Program-made: the position numbers and the translations under genes
The notes under the pieces: model-generated
Told to the model about the DNA's origin: nothing
What the model saw: only the letters and a program-made list of their open reading frames with translations
Database searches by the model: none
NCBI GenBank assembly: GCA_026874595.1
Contig: CM049311.1
Span: 60,828,453 to 60,892,452 of the forward strand
Length of the DNA stretch: 64,000 bases
Reading direction: 5' to 3'
Source of the DNA: Sipunculus nudus
Lineage: Eukaryota; Annelida; Sipuncula; Golfingiida; Sipunculidae
In this document: piece by piece, positions 13,190 through 25,564 of the stretch
Numbering within the stretch: position 1 is the stretch's first letter
Layout of the letters: each line of letters opens with the position of its first letter

Positions 13190-14920
13190 CACAAGATGAA
13201 ATACAAAGAAAGAAGATGCCCTACGAAACATAACCAGACAAAATTATGGAAAGGAATGACGTCAAAAAGAGGAGTTATTAAAGAACAAACCGAACAAACA
13301 TATAACAGGAAAAAAAGCTACATGCAGGCGGGTATAGTATCAAAAAGGAGGGTATCATGAAGAACATAAGCGCATATATAAGCAGACAATGGAAGAATTT
13401 GGTGTCGTAAAGGATAGAGCCAGAAAACTGATACATATGAGAGGATGACGAAAAGAATGAGGATGCGATAGAGAACATATACCTTGACAAAATAATACAA
13501 GAGGCTGACATAAAAAGACGATGTTATCAAATAACTGGGCAAACTGCATGATGCGAGAGGGGAATTTGGATATAGACACTATTATATAAAGAATACAACC
13601 TTCAGAAAGATTCGTTAAGAGGGTGACGTCAATAAGCGGTGCCATAAAGGATACATATATAGTCAGACAAATTGATGCAAGAAGGAAACGATACCATATA
13701 AAATAACACCTGACAAACAGATACAAGCGGGTGATGACAAGAAGGACTATATCATAAATAATAAGACGGACAAACTGATGGAAAAGGGTGACATATAATA
13801 TTATGAAAATGTCATCAAGAATAAAACGGACAAACTGATATAAACACTGTAACAATAGAAAGATACGGACAAACTGATGGAAAAGGATAACATGAGACAG
13901 AAAATGTCATTAAGAATAAAACGGACAAACTGATCTAAAAAACTGTTACAATAGAAGGATAATGTCATATAGAATAAAACGGACAAACTGATTGAAGAGG
14001 GTGACAATAGAAAGAAAATGTCATTAAGAATAAAATGGACAAACTGATTTTAAAAAAAACCGTGACAATAGAAAGACAATCTCATAAGGAGTAAAAAGGA
14101 CTGACTGATGGAAGAGGGTGACAATAGAAAGAAGATGTCATTAAGAATAAAACGGACAAACTGATCTAAAAAAACCGTGACAATAGAAGGATAATGTCAT
14201 ATAGAATAAAACGGACAAACTGATTGAAGAGGGTGACAATAGAAAGAAAATGTCATTAAGAATAACACGGACAAACTGATCTAAAAAAACCGTGACAATA
14301 GAAAGACAATGTCATAAGGAGTAAAAATGACTGACTGATTGAAGAGGGAGACAATAGAAAGAAAATGTCATTAAGAATAAAACGGACAAACTGATTTAAA
14401 AAAAACCGTGACAAAAGAAAGACAATGTCATAAGGAGTAAAAAGGACTGACTGATGGAAGAGGGTGACAATAGAAAGAAGATTTCATTAAGAATAAAACG
14501 GACAAACTGATCTAAAAAAAACCGTGACAATAGAAAGACAATGTCATAAAGAGTAAAAATGACTGACTGATGGAAGAGGGTAACAATAGAAAGAAAATGT
14601 CATTAAGAATAAAACGAACAAACTGATTTAAAAAAAAAACCGTGACAATAGAAAGACAATGTCATAAAGAGTAAAAAGGACTGACTGATGGAAGAGGGTA
14701 ACAATAGAAAGATAATGTCATCAAGAATAAAACGGACAAACTGATGCAAGAAAGTGACGTAAAAAAAATCATATACAAGGTATAACTGAATAAAATATTG
14801 AAGAGGTTTATGTCGAGATAGAAGGAAGTGGAATCAAGAAAGGCGATGCCAAAAAGAATATTGCGGACAACTCGATGAAAAGACGACATAATGAAGGGTG
14901 AGACAAAAATGGGATTTTTT
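13190..14920. repeat. Dimeric satellite array, higher-order period about 115-118 bp
   Basis: The core (about 13850-14740) alternates two related monomers. Type A, 59-62 bp, contains GACAATAGAAAG, ATGTCATTAAGAATAAAAC, GGACAAACTGATCT and an A-run ending in CCGT. Type B, 56 bp, contains GACAATAGAAAGACAATGTC, AAGGAGTAAAAAGGACTGAC and TGATGGAAGAGGGT. Successive GACAATAG starts at 14003, 14064, 14120, 14179, 14235, 14294, 14350, 14410, 14466, 14526, 14582, 14644 and 14700 give strictly alternating spacings of 59-62 and 56. Left of about 13850 and right of about 14750 the monomers become strongly diverged but still show ACAAACTGAT and GGGTGAC. The 166-codon and shorter minus-strand open frames here are repeat translations. 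Confidence 0.93.
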
Positions 14921-16557
14921 TTAACTAACCAAACATGACAAGCCGATAGACCAAGATATGTCCAAGAGGGAAACCCGCTTGATCATCGCTTATCGAGGAC
15001 ATTAATTATGCATGCTTCTGGAATACCACGTGCCAAGGTGTCATGTAAAGCTAAATGTGACACCCCGATGAGTTTCCTGTGTCCAGGCGTGCAAGGTTTT
15101 ATGGTTAAGAAACTCAATGCCATGAGAGGTGTCTTCTCCATTTTTGTTCAATCTTTCATTCATTCATCGGTCAATCCATCGTCATTTGTTCATGATACAC
15201 AAAAAAAGGAAATTATAAATTGAATAACTAATAAATAATATTGTTCCATATGATTAACCATATGAAATACTTGTGCTGTTTTCTGTATATGCTTGACTAT
15301 GAAAGTAATGAATATGACTTTTTTTAAATGTTTTATGGATGCTGTTCCCAACTGGGCCGCGGATGCAGTAACATAAAGGCGCGCGCATTACAATCGTCCG
15401 CGCTTCCTTCTTTTTGAAGACATCTCACTTTACAACACGGGAGCTTTGTGGGTCTATGCAGACCGGTCGTGTAAGACAAGGAAGCGCAAATTTCGCCACA
15501 TTATTTTCAAGACTAAAGACCACCTGTAACACTTGAGGCACTGTTTTCATTGACTTCCCTCGCAGATGTGAATCGCAGTAATTGTAAGTACGGGCTTGTA
15601 TGCCCGATGGTACGTGAGCCAGCTGGCCACACCCTTCCCCGGCCCCGGGGTGCGAGAGAGCACCACCCGTACAAAAGGACACTTACGTAAACCTTGGTTA
15701 ACATGTGGCTGGCCTGTCTTTGCCTTTCACGGCTGATTGCAACGAAGAGAAAGCAACTGGTCTCAAATATGCAAAGGTTTAAAAAGAAAGCTACCCCTAA
15801 GACAGCTCGGTTGATTAGAGAGTTGAGTCAAGCGCTTTAGTTTACAATGAGGATCAAGGAGAGCTTTTGGCGGCACGAGGATCCTATGACTCTTCTAATA
15901 AAACCGCCCCATTATCCCAGCTTACGCAAGCGTCGGGCTCTGAGACGAGCTCATCTTCCTCCCACGTAAATTGACTCCGGATTAAGAGGATTCTAATACA
16001 TGTATAGGGGCATGTGACTCGCCGAACATCGTTCTTATACAACGTTCTTTTACTTGTCGAAAAGCGTACTTTTCACACATACACTTGTACACATGGAAGT
16101 GACTTTTAGAAAAGTGTTTGTTGAATTACACCTGAAATGCCAAAAAGCGTTCTTATAAATGCACCTGTTGACCAGCTTGTAGTGTTCTGATGTACTTTGC
16201 AAATTAAACGCATCTGGAATATATCTTTGTACTTTATCTTGAACATGGATTTTGTGATATCACAAAAACAGAAAATCTTTTAATTCGTTAGTTTGCTTTC
16301 CATATAAGTGTGTAGATTAATCAGCATGCAAATGAGTCTTTATTCAAATCAATAAATTGTCCACCACTGATAAACTAGTGAGTTATTATCTTTTGCTGGT
16401 ATGGATACGTATTTCTTGCTTTATATTACGGCCGCCACCACAAGGAGAAGGAGGTGACTACAACCAAAATCATACACATAAACGTAAAATTAAGATTTCG
16501 CAACATTTTGGTATCTGCACGTTGGTTTTCACATGTACTTGTGATGAAAATTGTGGA
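14921..16557. other. Intergenic sequence, no gene recognised
   Basis: It includes a CpG-rich, GC-richer patch at about 15340-15720 and another at 15840-15980. Open frames of 63-85 codons on the minus strand at 15425-15704 overlap each other in different frames and have no recognisable domain. Confidence 0.5.
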
Positions 16558-16565
16558 CTCAAGAG
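16558..16565. repeat. Target-site duplication, left copy (CTCAAGAG)
   Basis: Identical to 17476-17483. Removing the element and one copy restores a continuous GTGGACTCAAGAGAACCC target. Confidence 0.9.
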
Positions 16566-17475
16566 GGTGCCAGGTAAAAAGGCTGAGGTAAAAAACGGCT
16601 GAGGTAAAAACGGCTGAGGTTAAAATGACTGAGGTAAAATTGGCTTATAGGTAAAAATGGCTGAGCTAAAATGTAAATGGAAAATAACAGGTAACATGGT
16701 TAAATTTTGACTTTGGAAGTTCAAAACATCACAATTCAGCTGCAAACGGCATGTGGGGAATACACATTTGGACGGGACTTTAAAGACAAGGATATCTCGG
16801 CCAGATTAATATGATAGAATTTTTTAAAAAGGGGATTGATATTTGAATAAATAAATCATTTAAAAAATATAATTCTTGAAACTGAAAGTGTAACAAATTA
16901 CATCAATTTTAAGCTCATTTATAAATGTACCAAAGCAGTGACACAAAAAAAAAACTTGCATGAAGGAAATTTAAAAGTTCATTAATAAAATTAATGCAGT
17001 CAATCTTAAATTAATATTTTTATTCTTCCAAACATTTCAGTATAGCATGAATTAGATTAAATAGCCATTCAGTTTTATTATTTAAAAGGGGCTCAGGGGT
17101 AAGTTACAAGACTAACAGTCAATATCTACTCACTCAATAATCGCCAAGAAAGCAACATCTGATCAGGTACATCAGGCGGTATAACCATATGATGACAGCG
17201 AAACTTATTGCTGATTCATAAAGCTAATCAAGTATACACAGTGACTCTGATGGCCCATCCATAAAATGCGAATAACTGGTTTTTAAAGTGTGATATTATC
17301 TATTTCAATGTACAACAAACTTTCAATGTAGATTGTTTAACAGGCATATATTGAATTTAAAAATTTTAATCCTACTACCAGTTATTTTCCATTTAGCCAT
17401 TTTTACCTTGGCCAATTTTTTTACCTCAGCCATTTTACCTAAGCCATTTATACTCAGCCATTTTTACATGGAACC
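16566..17475. mobile_element. Foldback-like DNA transposon, 910 bp, perfect 8-bp target duplication
   Basis: It is flanked on both sides by the identical 8-mer CTCAAGAG (16558-16565 and 17476-17483). The left end reads GGTGCCAGGTAAAAAGGCTG; reverse-complemented, the right end reads GGTTCCATGTAAAAATGGCTG. The inverted arms (left 16566-16691, right 17378-17475) are series of a 14-17 bp unit close to GGCTGAGGTAAAAA: about seven units on the left and five on the right. Both arms finish with AAATGGAAAATAAC followed by A or T and GG. The roughly 690-bp interior is AT-rich and has no open frame, so the element is non-autonomous. Long inverted arms built of short tandem repeats resemble Foldback elements. 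The 8-bp duplication with GG termini would also fit Merlin- or Sola1-type superfamilies, and I cannot decide between them. Confidence 0.9.
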
Positions 17476-17483
17476 CTCAAGAG
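17476..17483. repeat. Target-site duplication, right copy (CTCAAGAG)
   Basis: Identical to 16558-16565, directly abutting the right terminus of the 910-bp element. Confidence 0.9.
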
Positions 17484-20400
17484 AACCCAGGCAAGTTGAA
17501 TTTGTTTGTTGGCACTCGGGAGCACTGCGCCAGAGCAAAATTACACGCAGCGCCGTCTGTAGGCAAAGTCCAATATCATAATAGCGAAGCCGGGACTTGT
17601 TCAAAATCTTTGTGCCAGTGTGCTGTTCTTCTTCAGACAGAGTCGGTCACAGGATAAGGCATGCCTGTTTATTTATGTTATTTTACATATAAGTGTGTAT
17701 ATTTATTACAGTGACATTTTCTCCTCCCTAAATTTACATACGTATATAACCCGAGTGCGTAGGTTAGAACTCACGTGGTTTGTATTTTCCCATTTTACGC
17801 ACACAATGTAACCTACAACTTTTTTTTATCATGTTTTTATATATTTTATCATATGTTAATATATCATATTTTAAGACTAACTAGCATGCAGATTAAACTA
17901 CACACCTTACATGGAAACCAAACTAATGAAATTAAATATTTTCTGTTTTTGTAATTACGCCAAATCCATTTTTAGAACAAAGTACAAATATAATAACCTT
18001 ACTAGAAATATAAAATAACAAATTATACATAAATTTAAATGCGCCTGTTTATTATATAAATGCACTTAGGTACAACTCTCCATATCAACCGTAAAACACG
18101 CGCTCACTCATACACACACTCAAACATGGTGCGCCGACATTACATATTACATTTTTTTCATCCCGAATAATATCCAAACACATTTAATGTCGAGTTCGCA
18201 CGTTCTTGATCATGAAAGCAGACATTTTTGGTCAAATATTTAGGGTTTTTATCATATATCATCTATATGTCTTTATTAATCTAAGGGTATTTAAAAAGGT
18301 TGGATAATGAATTTTATCTCATTTAATCTTACTCTAGTTGAAGATTCAACTGGCGAGTAAATAACTTTCAATTATACACGAAATATTATAGCCCCACAGC
18401 GAAGGCTTCCGTCGTTGTCTATTGGTTATTACGTCATCACCTTAGAGCCAGTGTGTAACCCCCGTCAATCAGCTTTCACTTTTCTTTTAACCTCGACATG
18501 GCCACATACCAGAGTCTAAATCCGTCAGAATATTGTCTATTGCAAACCCATTAGTTCATATTCCGTAACCTGCCAATTTTTCCTGGCGTCATTTCCTTGA
18601 AAAGAATCATGACGTCAGCAGGATGGAGGGACAGTGAAAATTATGCATGCTGAGTTTGTCAATCTACTAAACCTTCTGAGGTGTGGTGCTAAAGGGCGTG
18701 ACATGTGCAGCTCTGCCTGGAGACTAACAAAAACTATGTGCTGAGATAACGCCCCGCGGGCTCTGTGGCATTCCGCTGGTCGGCCGAGGTGTTAAATGTG
18801 GTCTGGTTCCCATGGCCTTCTGGTGCTACTATCCTTCAAATGAAATTTTAATAGTAGCTCATTTCCTATTCCTTTTTTGTAATTGTTGGTATGATTAAGG
18901 TGCTTGTGTGGTACACTGATAAGTCACCGCATGGTAAATGATACATGGTTCAAGACTTTCATTCATAAGTGAGTCAATGAAGAAATTACTCAAATAATAG
19001 AGCCTAAAGCTGGTATTTTTTTTAATAGGAAAGTATACTAGCTGCCCCGCTTCTTCAGCAACGTAAAAGTTGATAAGTTTTGAGTCCATTTTGGTATCAA
19101 CTCAATTCGAACTAATTAACTGAGGTTCACGGGAAATTATCTGTATATATCACAGACACCATGCGAAAGCTAGGTATATTCTATTTCAAATAACGTATAA
19201 ACATAAATGATATGTCACATTTCAAATAAATTTGAAAGAAAATCAATAAATAGTCTTCGAATATTGCATCCCCAATTTTATTTATAAATTTGGTAAAATA
19301 TATAGGAGTAGATATTTGAACGTACCTAACACAATGATGTATAAGCAATTACAGGGCATATTATTAAAAAGTAGCACAGAGTTAGGGTTTTCCTATTTTA
19401 ATAACACATGTGCTATTTATATGGCAAGGGTGTTTCAAGTGGTATTTACACATTTCCACAAGCGGTGAAGCTTTCTAGAGTGATGACAGCTGCCTGGAAA
19501 GATATCGTTTACGTGACGGCAACACAAAGCAAGCTGCTGGTCAAATGTGGCGGTGTTAGATAGGACATGCAAGCTTGTGCAACGATCAAAGGGCGGGTGT
19601 GTCTCTCAGAAGTACAAGACAATCATTACGTCACGGGAAGCGCTTCTGACAAACACGTTAATACAGTAATCATCTCCAAAAACACAGTCACCATTACAAA
19701 ATGTGGGATCACCGTTTCTTAATAATATTAAGACACCTCTATGGGCTTATATGTAATTATTTAGTCAAGGGCTATCGCTAAGCCATCGCTCACACGAATT
19801 AGCAAATCAAATAACATACTAGAGCCAGGTGAGACTAGAATGAACACCGCTGAAACGAAGTAAAAATAATCCGGAGGATCACTTTTCCTGGCGGGTGCGG
19901 CGTCTCTTTGATGTCTGAGCATGCGCGGCCGGGAGCCAAGTCCTGCAGGACCGGGTTTATTTCCCCGAAATTAACACCCCACGGTGTCGCGGCGATTATC
20001 GCCTTCCACAGATAGACCCCTGCGTCCCCTGGAATAATCACAGCTTTGTTCAGCACCAGATTAACATGTTGTGACGGTGGCTCACTAATCATAAGTAACC
20101 ACTGCTTAGCGGGTAGTTCAACATCCCCCGGACAGTGCTTCTCTGATAAGCTTCTCACAGCAGATGAAAGCCAAGGTGTCCAATTATACCACGTATAATT
20201 CTGCTTTGCTACTTGGGAAGAATGTGGAATTTCTGAGGTGGTGGAATGGATATCCCAAGGTGGTCGTCATGACGTCTCCTGCTACCAAGGAACTGACACC
20301 CGCCTGTCCAACTGTGGTTGCTATCCATAAACCTTCCGATGGAGGCTTGACAACCGGCTTTGGTTTAACATGCCGTGGGAGAGGTCATGTACAGTGTCTT

Positions 20401-21954
20401 GATAATTCGGGTAATTATAATGCATAGTCATAAATACCCGATTTATGTCTTAACCTGACGTTTCCATCTTAAGTGTACATGAACGAGGCGTATGTCATCC
20501 TCCATGCATGCATGGACATATCCAAGCGAGCACTGTCCACGCAGAGATATACTTTATCAATAACATAAACTGATACACAGAAATATAAAATTAGCCACCT
20601 GAAATATAGATACATATACATATATATATATGATATTATATATCACGTATGGAGTAGTGTTATCGCAAAGGTCAAATATATAAAAGACTTTACCGCGCCT
20701 GGACATTTCGATGGCTCCCTTTCCTTTAATAAACGCGTTATTTGTGATTCGTGCATGTGCGGTATTATGAGTTTCCCTTCAATGTCTATAATTTGATTCC
20801 TATATTACAAAGAGACGAACGACAGACATCTAAAGACTACTGCAATATAGTTGTCATTCGAAGAAACAGAAATTACCTTAAATAGCTGTTCTTGCTTGCA
20901 GTATATATGCTTCATTTTATATTTGTAAATTAATTTTGGGAAATTGTATCTGTTTTATAGTCCATGTTATAGTAAAAAAACAGAATAGAGATATAGAGAA
21001 CAGTCCAAATGCTTTGCCCATATTTCTTTTGTGCTTCATAAATTTTAAAAAGAATCACTAATGGAGTTTGCTTCAACTTAGTAGTACTAAAAATACGGAA
21101 ATTACTAAAGACACTGTTTCCATTTACATTTCATATGCTTTTAATTTTTTCCATATTTTTCAATAAAAATTCAAAAATTAAAATTGCTTCAATAATAATA
21201 ATTAATTATAAAGAAATCATAAATATTTAAATATATAAATATTTTTTTCAATTTTTTTGCAGTTAATCATATTTCAATTATTTTCGGTAGAATATTTTCA
21301 ATTTGTGCAAAACTATGTAACATTTCACAATGAATGCACGTGTCATTCTTGGTGTGCTTAATATTGCCAAACGATTCCTTTTTCTCGTTCCGTGTACACC
21401 TTGACCACTTACACGCCCTGCGCCTGAACATGTGGACGGTTCCTGTATTAAACGTGCCGGTGATTGAAGGAGTGAACGTGTCCAGCTTACCAGCATGAGG
21501 TCTCATTATCCAATATTTGCGCTAATATGTATCACATGAATCAGATGACATAAAGGGGCATGATGTCTTACGCGCAGACTCAGAAGATATTGAACTGGGC
21601 GAGGCCGTATAGGGGCCGGCAGCAAATGGACAACACACACAGGCAGATGGCCTGTGTTTTCGTTCATGTTGATCCGCATGTAATTATTTTATAGGATTGG
21701 GATAATACTAAAAGTAAGTCAACAGGCCGTGGCTCTTTCATCTGACCGTTCTTTCTCCTGGTCAGGGCTGTACGCCGTGCCAGCTCAGGTTGTAGCCTTT
21801 GCTGAAGTTGAGAAAGCACCGAACTGGTGCAGCTAGAAAATTATTTATAGGGCCAGGGTATGACTGGTTAGCATTCTACAAGTATAACTGACATTACAGA
21901 ACAAGTAAGGTAAATTACTCTAGAATGCTAAAACTGTCAATTGGAAATTTATAA
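17484..21954. other. Intergenic sequence, no gene recognised
   Basis: AT-rich with GC-richer patches around 18390-18830, 19450-19650 and 19840-20440. The longest open frames (107 codons at 19835-20158 on the minus strand, 87 codons at 20164-20427 on the plus strand) have no recognisable domains. The 18390-18630 patch contains two TGACGT/TACGTCA-type sites. No RNA gene was recognised. Confidence 0.5.
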
Positions 21955-23050
21955 GGACTGACGAGTTGTCTGGAGGACCTGGACCGGGACTGACAAGTCG
22001 TCTGTAGGATCAGGACTGACCGGTTGTATGAAGGATAAGGATCAGGAATGACCAGTTGTTTGTAGGATCAGGACTGACAAGTAGTCTGTAGGATTAGGGT
22101 CAGGACTAGCTGGTTGTCTGTAGGATCAGGACTGACAAGTTTGCTGTAGGACCAGGACTGACCAGTTGTCTGTAGGACCAGGATCAGAACCGGCCAGTTG
22201 TCTGTAGGAACAGGACTGGCTAGTTCTTTGTAGGACCAGGACTGACCAGTTTTCTGTAGGATCAGGACTGGTCGGTTGTCTGGTCCTACAACTGGTAAGT
22301 CTGTAGGACCAGGATCAGGACTGACAGGTCTGTAGGACCAGGATCAGGTCTGACCAGTTGTCTGTATGACCAGGATTAGGACTGACCAGTTGTCCGTTAG
22401 ACCAGGATTAGGACTGGCCAGTTGTCTGTAGGACCAGGATTAGGACTGACCTGTGGTCCGTAGGACCAGGATCAGGACTGACCAGTTGTCTTTAGGAACA
22501 GGATTAGGACTGACACGTCTGAATGATCAGGATCAAGACTGACCAGTTGTCTGTAAGACCTAGAAATGACTGACAAGTTGTCTGTAGGCTCTGACTTTTC
22601 TATAGGACCAGGATTAGGACTGACACGTCTGTATGATCAGGATCAAGACTGATAAGTTGTCTGTATATAGGGACTGACATGTCTGTAGGACCAGGATTAG
22701 GACTGACACGTCTGTATGATCAGGATCAAGACTGATAAGTTGTCTGTAGGGACTGACATGTCTGTAGGCCCAGGATTAGGACTGACACGTCTGTATGATC
22801 AGGATCAGGACTGACAAGTTGTCTGTAAGACCTGGAAAAGGACTGACAATTTGTCTGTAGGCTCTGGATAGGGACTGATAAGTTGTTTGTAGCACACCTT
22901 GATAGAGACTGACCCGTCGGTAGGACCAGAATCATGACTGACAAGTTGTCTGGATAGGGACTGAATAGACTTCTGAAAGACCTGGATTAGGACTTAGCAG
23001 TTGTCTTAATCAGTGAATGACTGTGATCAAGACTGACCGCTTGTCTGCAT
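21955..23050. repeat. Degenerate minisatellite, unit about 33 bp
   Basis: About 1.1 kb of imperfect copies of a unit near GGACTGACCAGTTGTCTG then TAGGACCAGGATCA. Unit length varies because the GACCAG/GGATCAG segment is sometimes doubled or missing and some copies lack the CAGTTGT segment. A longer sub-block with ACACGTCTGTATGATCAGGA repeats at about 22618-22800, suggesting local amplification of a multi-unit block. The minus-strand open frame at 22726-22944 is a repeat translation. Confidence 0.93.
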
Positions 23051-24103
23051 GCAGGACATTGACTAGTATATATGTGTTAAAACTAGCGGTCGAAAAATGC
23101 GAAATTAAGTCTCTTTATTTGTTGGCGTTTCGAGTGTCAATGTCTTTCGAGTTAGTGTAAATGCTTACACTAAGTCCTATGTTACGTATTTAGAAACTCG
23201 GGGGAGGGCTCATCACAACACCCCTAGCCCCGTTCCTCTACCCATGGGGTACTGAGAAATACGGCAAAATCTACTCACCCCAAACAAGCCACCCCAGGGC
23301 ATTACGTCAAAGATTGACGCAACATTTGAACGTATTACGTAACAAGTGTAGAATCCTAAACGGGACTGTCTGACCACGTTGACGTGGACGTGTCGGGGTG
23401 GGGTGTGTGTTTCGATTAGTCGAGGGGTTAGATGAGGGTCAACTAACACCTATGTCACTCCGTATTTCGTCTAAACAGAGACCCTAAGGCGATAAAGCAA
23501 ATGGGTATAGGGCTGTTGCTGGACATGGGAATTCCACCCTGCCCTGAATCCCCGTGGTTCACACGTCCCCAAAACAAAGGGCGGAGCAGCGAGTCCATGT
23601 GTGTCACAACACGCCTGGCTGACTGTTTATCTGTGGTGCTTCACACGGTCTGCGGAAAAAAAATGTCATTTATGTAGAAACTTTTACAAGAACACAAACA
23701 GGAATACGTATCTACTCCATTTTTATATAAATAGTCCTAGCTGAGATAGCAAAATTTCCACCATTTATTCTTGCATAACAAATTATATAAATTTAACAAC
23801 ATGTTCTGTGGGTTTACAGTTAAATAGAGAAAAAGCTTCCTTTCTTCATCGGTTCAGCTTATTTGCTGTTTGTTTCTCACTAAGAACTGCCTAATTTTGA
23901 GCTTAAATTGCCATAAAATGAAAACCCCCATTTAAGGAACCCTATAATGCTAACCAGGCAGAATTGTCCCCTATGCAGGATGGCCTGTCGGAAATGTCAC
24001 AGTCCAAAACGTTACATATACTCATAGTCCCAAAAATTCGTGAATGTCAGAAACGTTCCTGTGTACGTTCATATTAACCTCCCTCAACTGAGAAGGCTAA
24101 ACA

Positions 24104-24832
24104 TTATATGTACATATAAATAACACTCCTTATGTGATGGACTATATTTTGCAGACTCCAAGAATCTATACACGATGCAGCTGTTATATATATAATTATA
24201 AATGCAGAAAATGCTTCGAAACTGCAGTTTTTAGAATTAAAAGTTCTTGTATGAAGGGGTAAACACGTACATGTGGGCAAAGTCCCAAGTCTTTGCCTTT
24301 TTTTAAAATGAAATCTTGTCCGTGCCTTTTTTATCTGTGCTTTATTTGTTTGTGCTATATTATTCTGGTTTTTTTTTTGTTTTGTAAAATTTCTTACTCT
24401 GCCCTTTTTGTCTGTAATTTTTTTCGCGGGTGCAATTTGTCTGTGCTTTTCCGTATGTCCCATTTTGGCATATATCCGTGCCCTAGTAACTGTTTGTCCT
24501 ATTTTTTCTTTGTCATATTCGTCTGAAGCATATTTGTCTGTGACATTTTGCCTAGTGCATTTTTTATCCGTGCATTTTTTAGCTTTTTTGTCGTATGGAG
24601 AACACCTGCGTCGGTATACGGTTGAGAGCAGCAATCGATCGATTACGTCGTACGATTGAGTCGGCTTTTCTTTTAAGACAAATCTTTTAAAAGGATTAAA
24701 TATGTATTTATTAAGCATAGGCATTACGACAGCACTTGCATGTATACAGGTATATAGAGCTATATATTCAATAACTATAAATGCACCTCTAATGCGAAAT
24801 ACCATGCACCGGAAAAGGATCAAATTACCCAA
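24104..24832 (-). other. 242-codon open frame over degenerate repeats, probably not a gene
   Basis: This is the longest uninterrupted frame in the window. Its middle third is very rich in Lys, Arg, Thr and Asp with recurring TDKK-like strings. That comes from a degenerate 20-30 bp repeat in the DNA (plus strand 24285-24600, variants of TTTTTTATCCGTGCATTTTT and TTTGTCTGTG). The ends of the protein are hydrophobic and AT-encoded. No domain, signal peptide or splice-site support is visible. By composition it looks like a stop-poor repeat rather than a conserved protein, but its length is unusual for sequence this AT-rich. Confidence 0.3.
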
Positions 24833-25049
24833 ATGACCAACTTAATAACCGTGTTCAAGATGTCATTAAAACAACTTTATCCGTGCATATATACATAGGT
24901 ATACCGGATTCAAAATTTAATTTAAATATTGCATTTTGCACGGGTTTTATTCCACTGAGATTAAACAATGTGACGGACGGCTGAATCCCTTCAATTAAAG
25001 GATGAAGAAAAACATAGGGGAGGAACCTACGGATGCGACAGATAAAAGG

Positions 25050-25400
25050 CTATAGAATGACATGTGATGTAACAGCGCGGTTCGGCCCTCTCTTGTCCAG
25101 TTTGTATCGACTCGCCGTGTTTCCGGCACATGAAGCCGCATATTTAATTTAATTGGAGCGCCATGAGCACCATAACCTGTGATTACACCGGGACAACATT
25201 GAGCTAATTAAACAGACAATGCGCTACACCCGATGTAATGTCACAAATTACGCCATAGCCGAGGGCAGTCCGTATATACTGACCCGTGGGGGTGGGGTTT
25301 TCAAGGGAGGACTCGCCTGAAGAGGTGGGAAAGAAAGGTGGACACCAGTGCACCTACGGGTAGTATGACGTCACACAGTAATACGAGGCAACCGCCAATT
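25050..25400. promoter_or_regulatory. Possible conserved regulatory element
   Basis: A CpG-containing, GC-richer island in AT-rich surroundings without an open frame. It contains a homeodomain-type core GAGCTAATTAAACAGACAAT (25199-25218), AATTTAATTGGAG upstream and a CTGTGATTACA-type site. Clusters of such motifs in non-coding islands are what developmental enhancers look like, but motif density alone is weak evidence. Confidence 0.25.
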
Positions 25401-25484
25401 CATGAGTATACTTCCTAGTCAACATGTATATTGTTTTTAATTATGTTTCAATTGTTACCACTACGTATATATATATTAGTATAC

Positions 25485-25560
<76 letters not shown>
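25485..25560. repeat. (AT)n microsatellite
   Basis: About 35 AT units, one interrupted by G, ending four bases before the left terminus of the 25565-26381 element. Confidence 0.95.
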
Positions 25561-25564
25561 TTAC

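Larger units (their letters stand above)
23051..25484. other. Intergenic sequence with a low-complexity long open frame
   Basis: A GC-richer patch lies at 23200-23640, followed by AT-rich sequence. A small perfect hairpin (9-bp arms TTAGTGTAA/TTACACTAA, 4-base loop) lies at 23152-23173. The 242-codon minus-strand frame at 24104-24832 and the GC-richer patch at 25050-25400 are listed separately. Confidence 0.5.

Noticed and set aside
13355-14007. Minus-strand open frames (166 and 68 codons) with hydrophobic, membrane-like repeats
   Set aside because: They follow the satellite monomers; the residue repeats (QFVRFIL, SLSVLF) simply translate the repeat unit.
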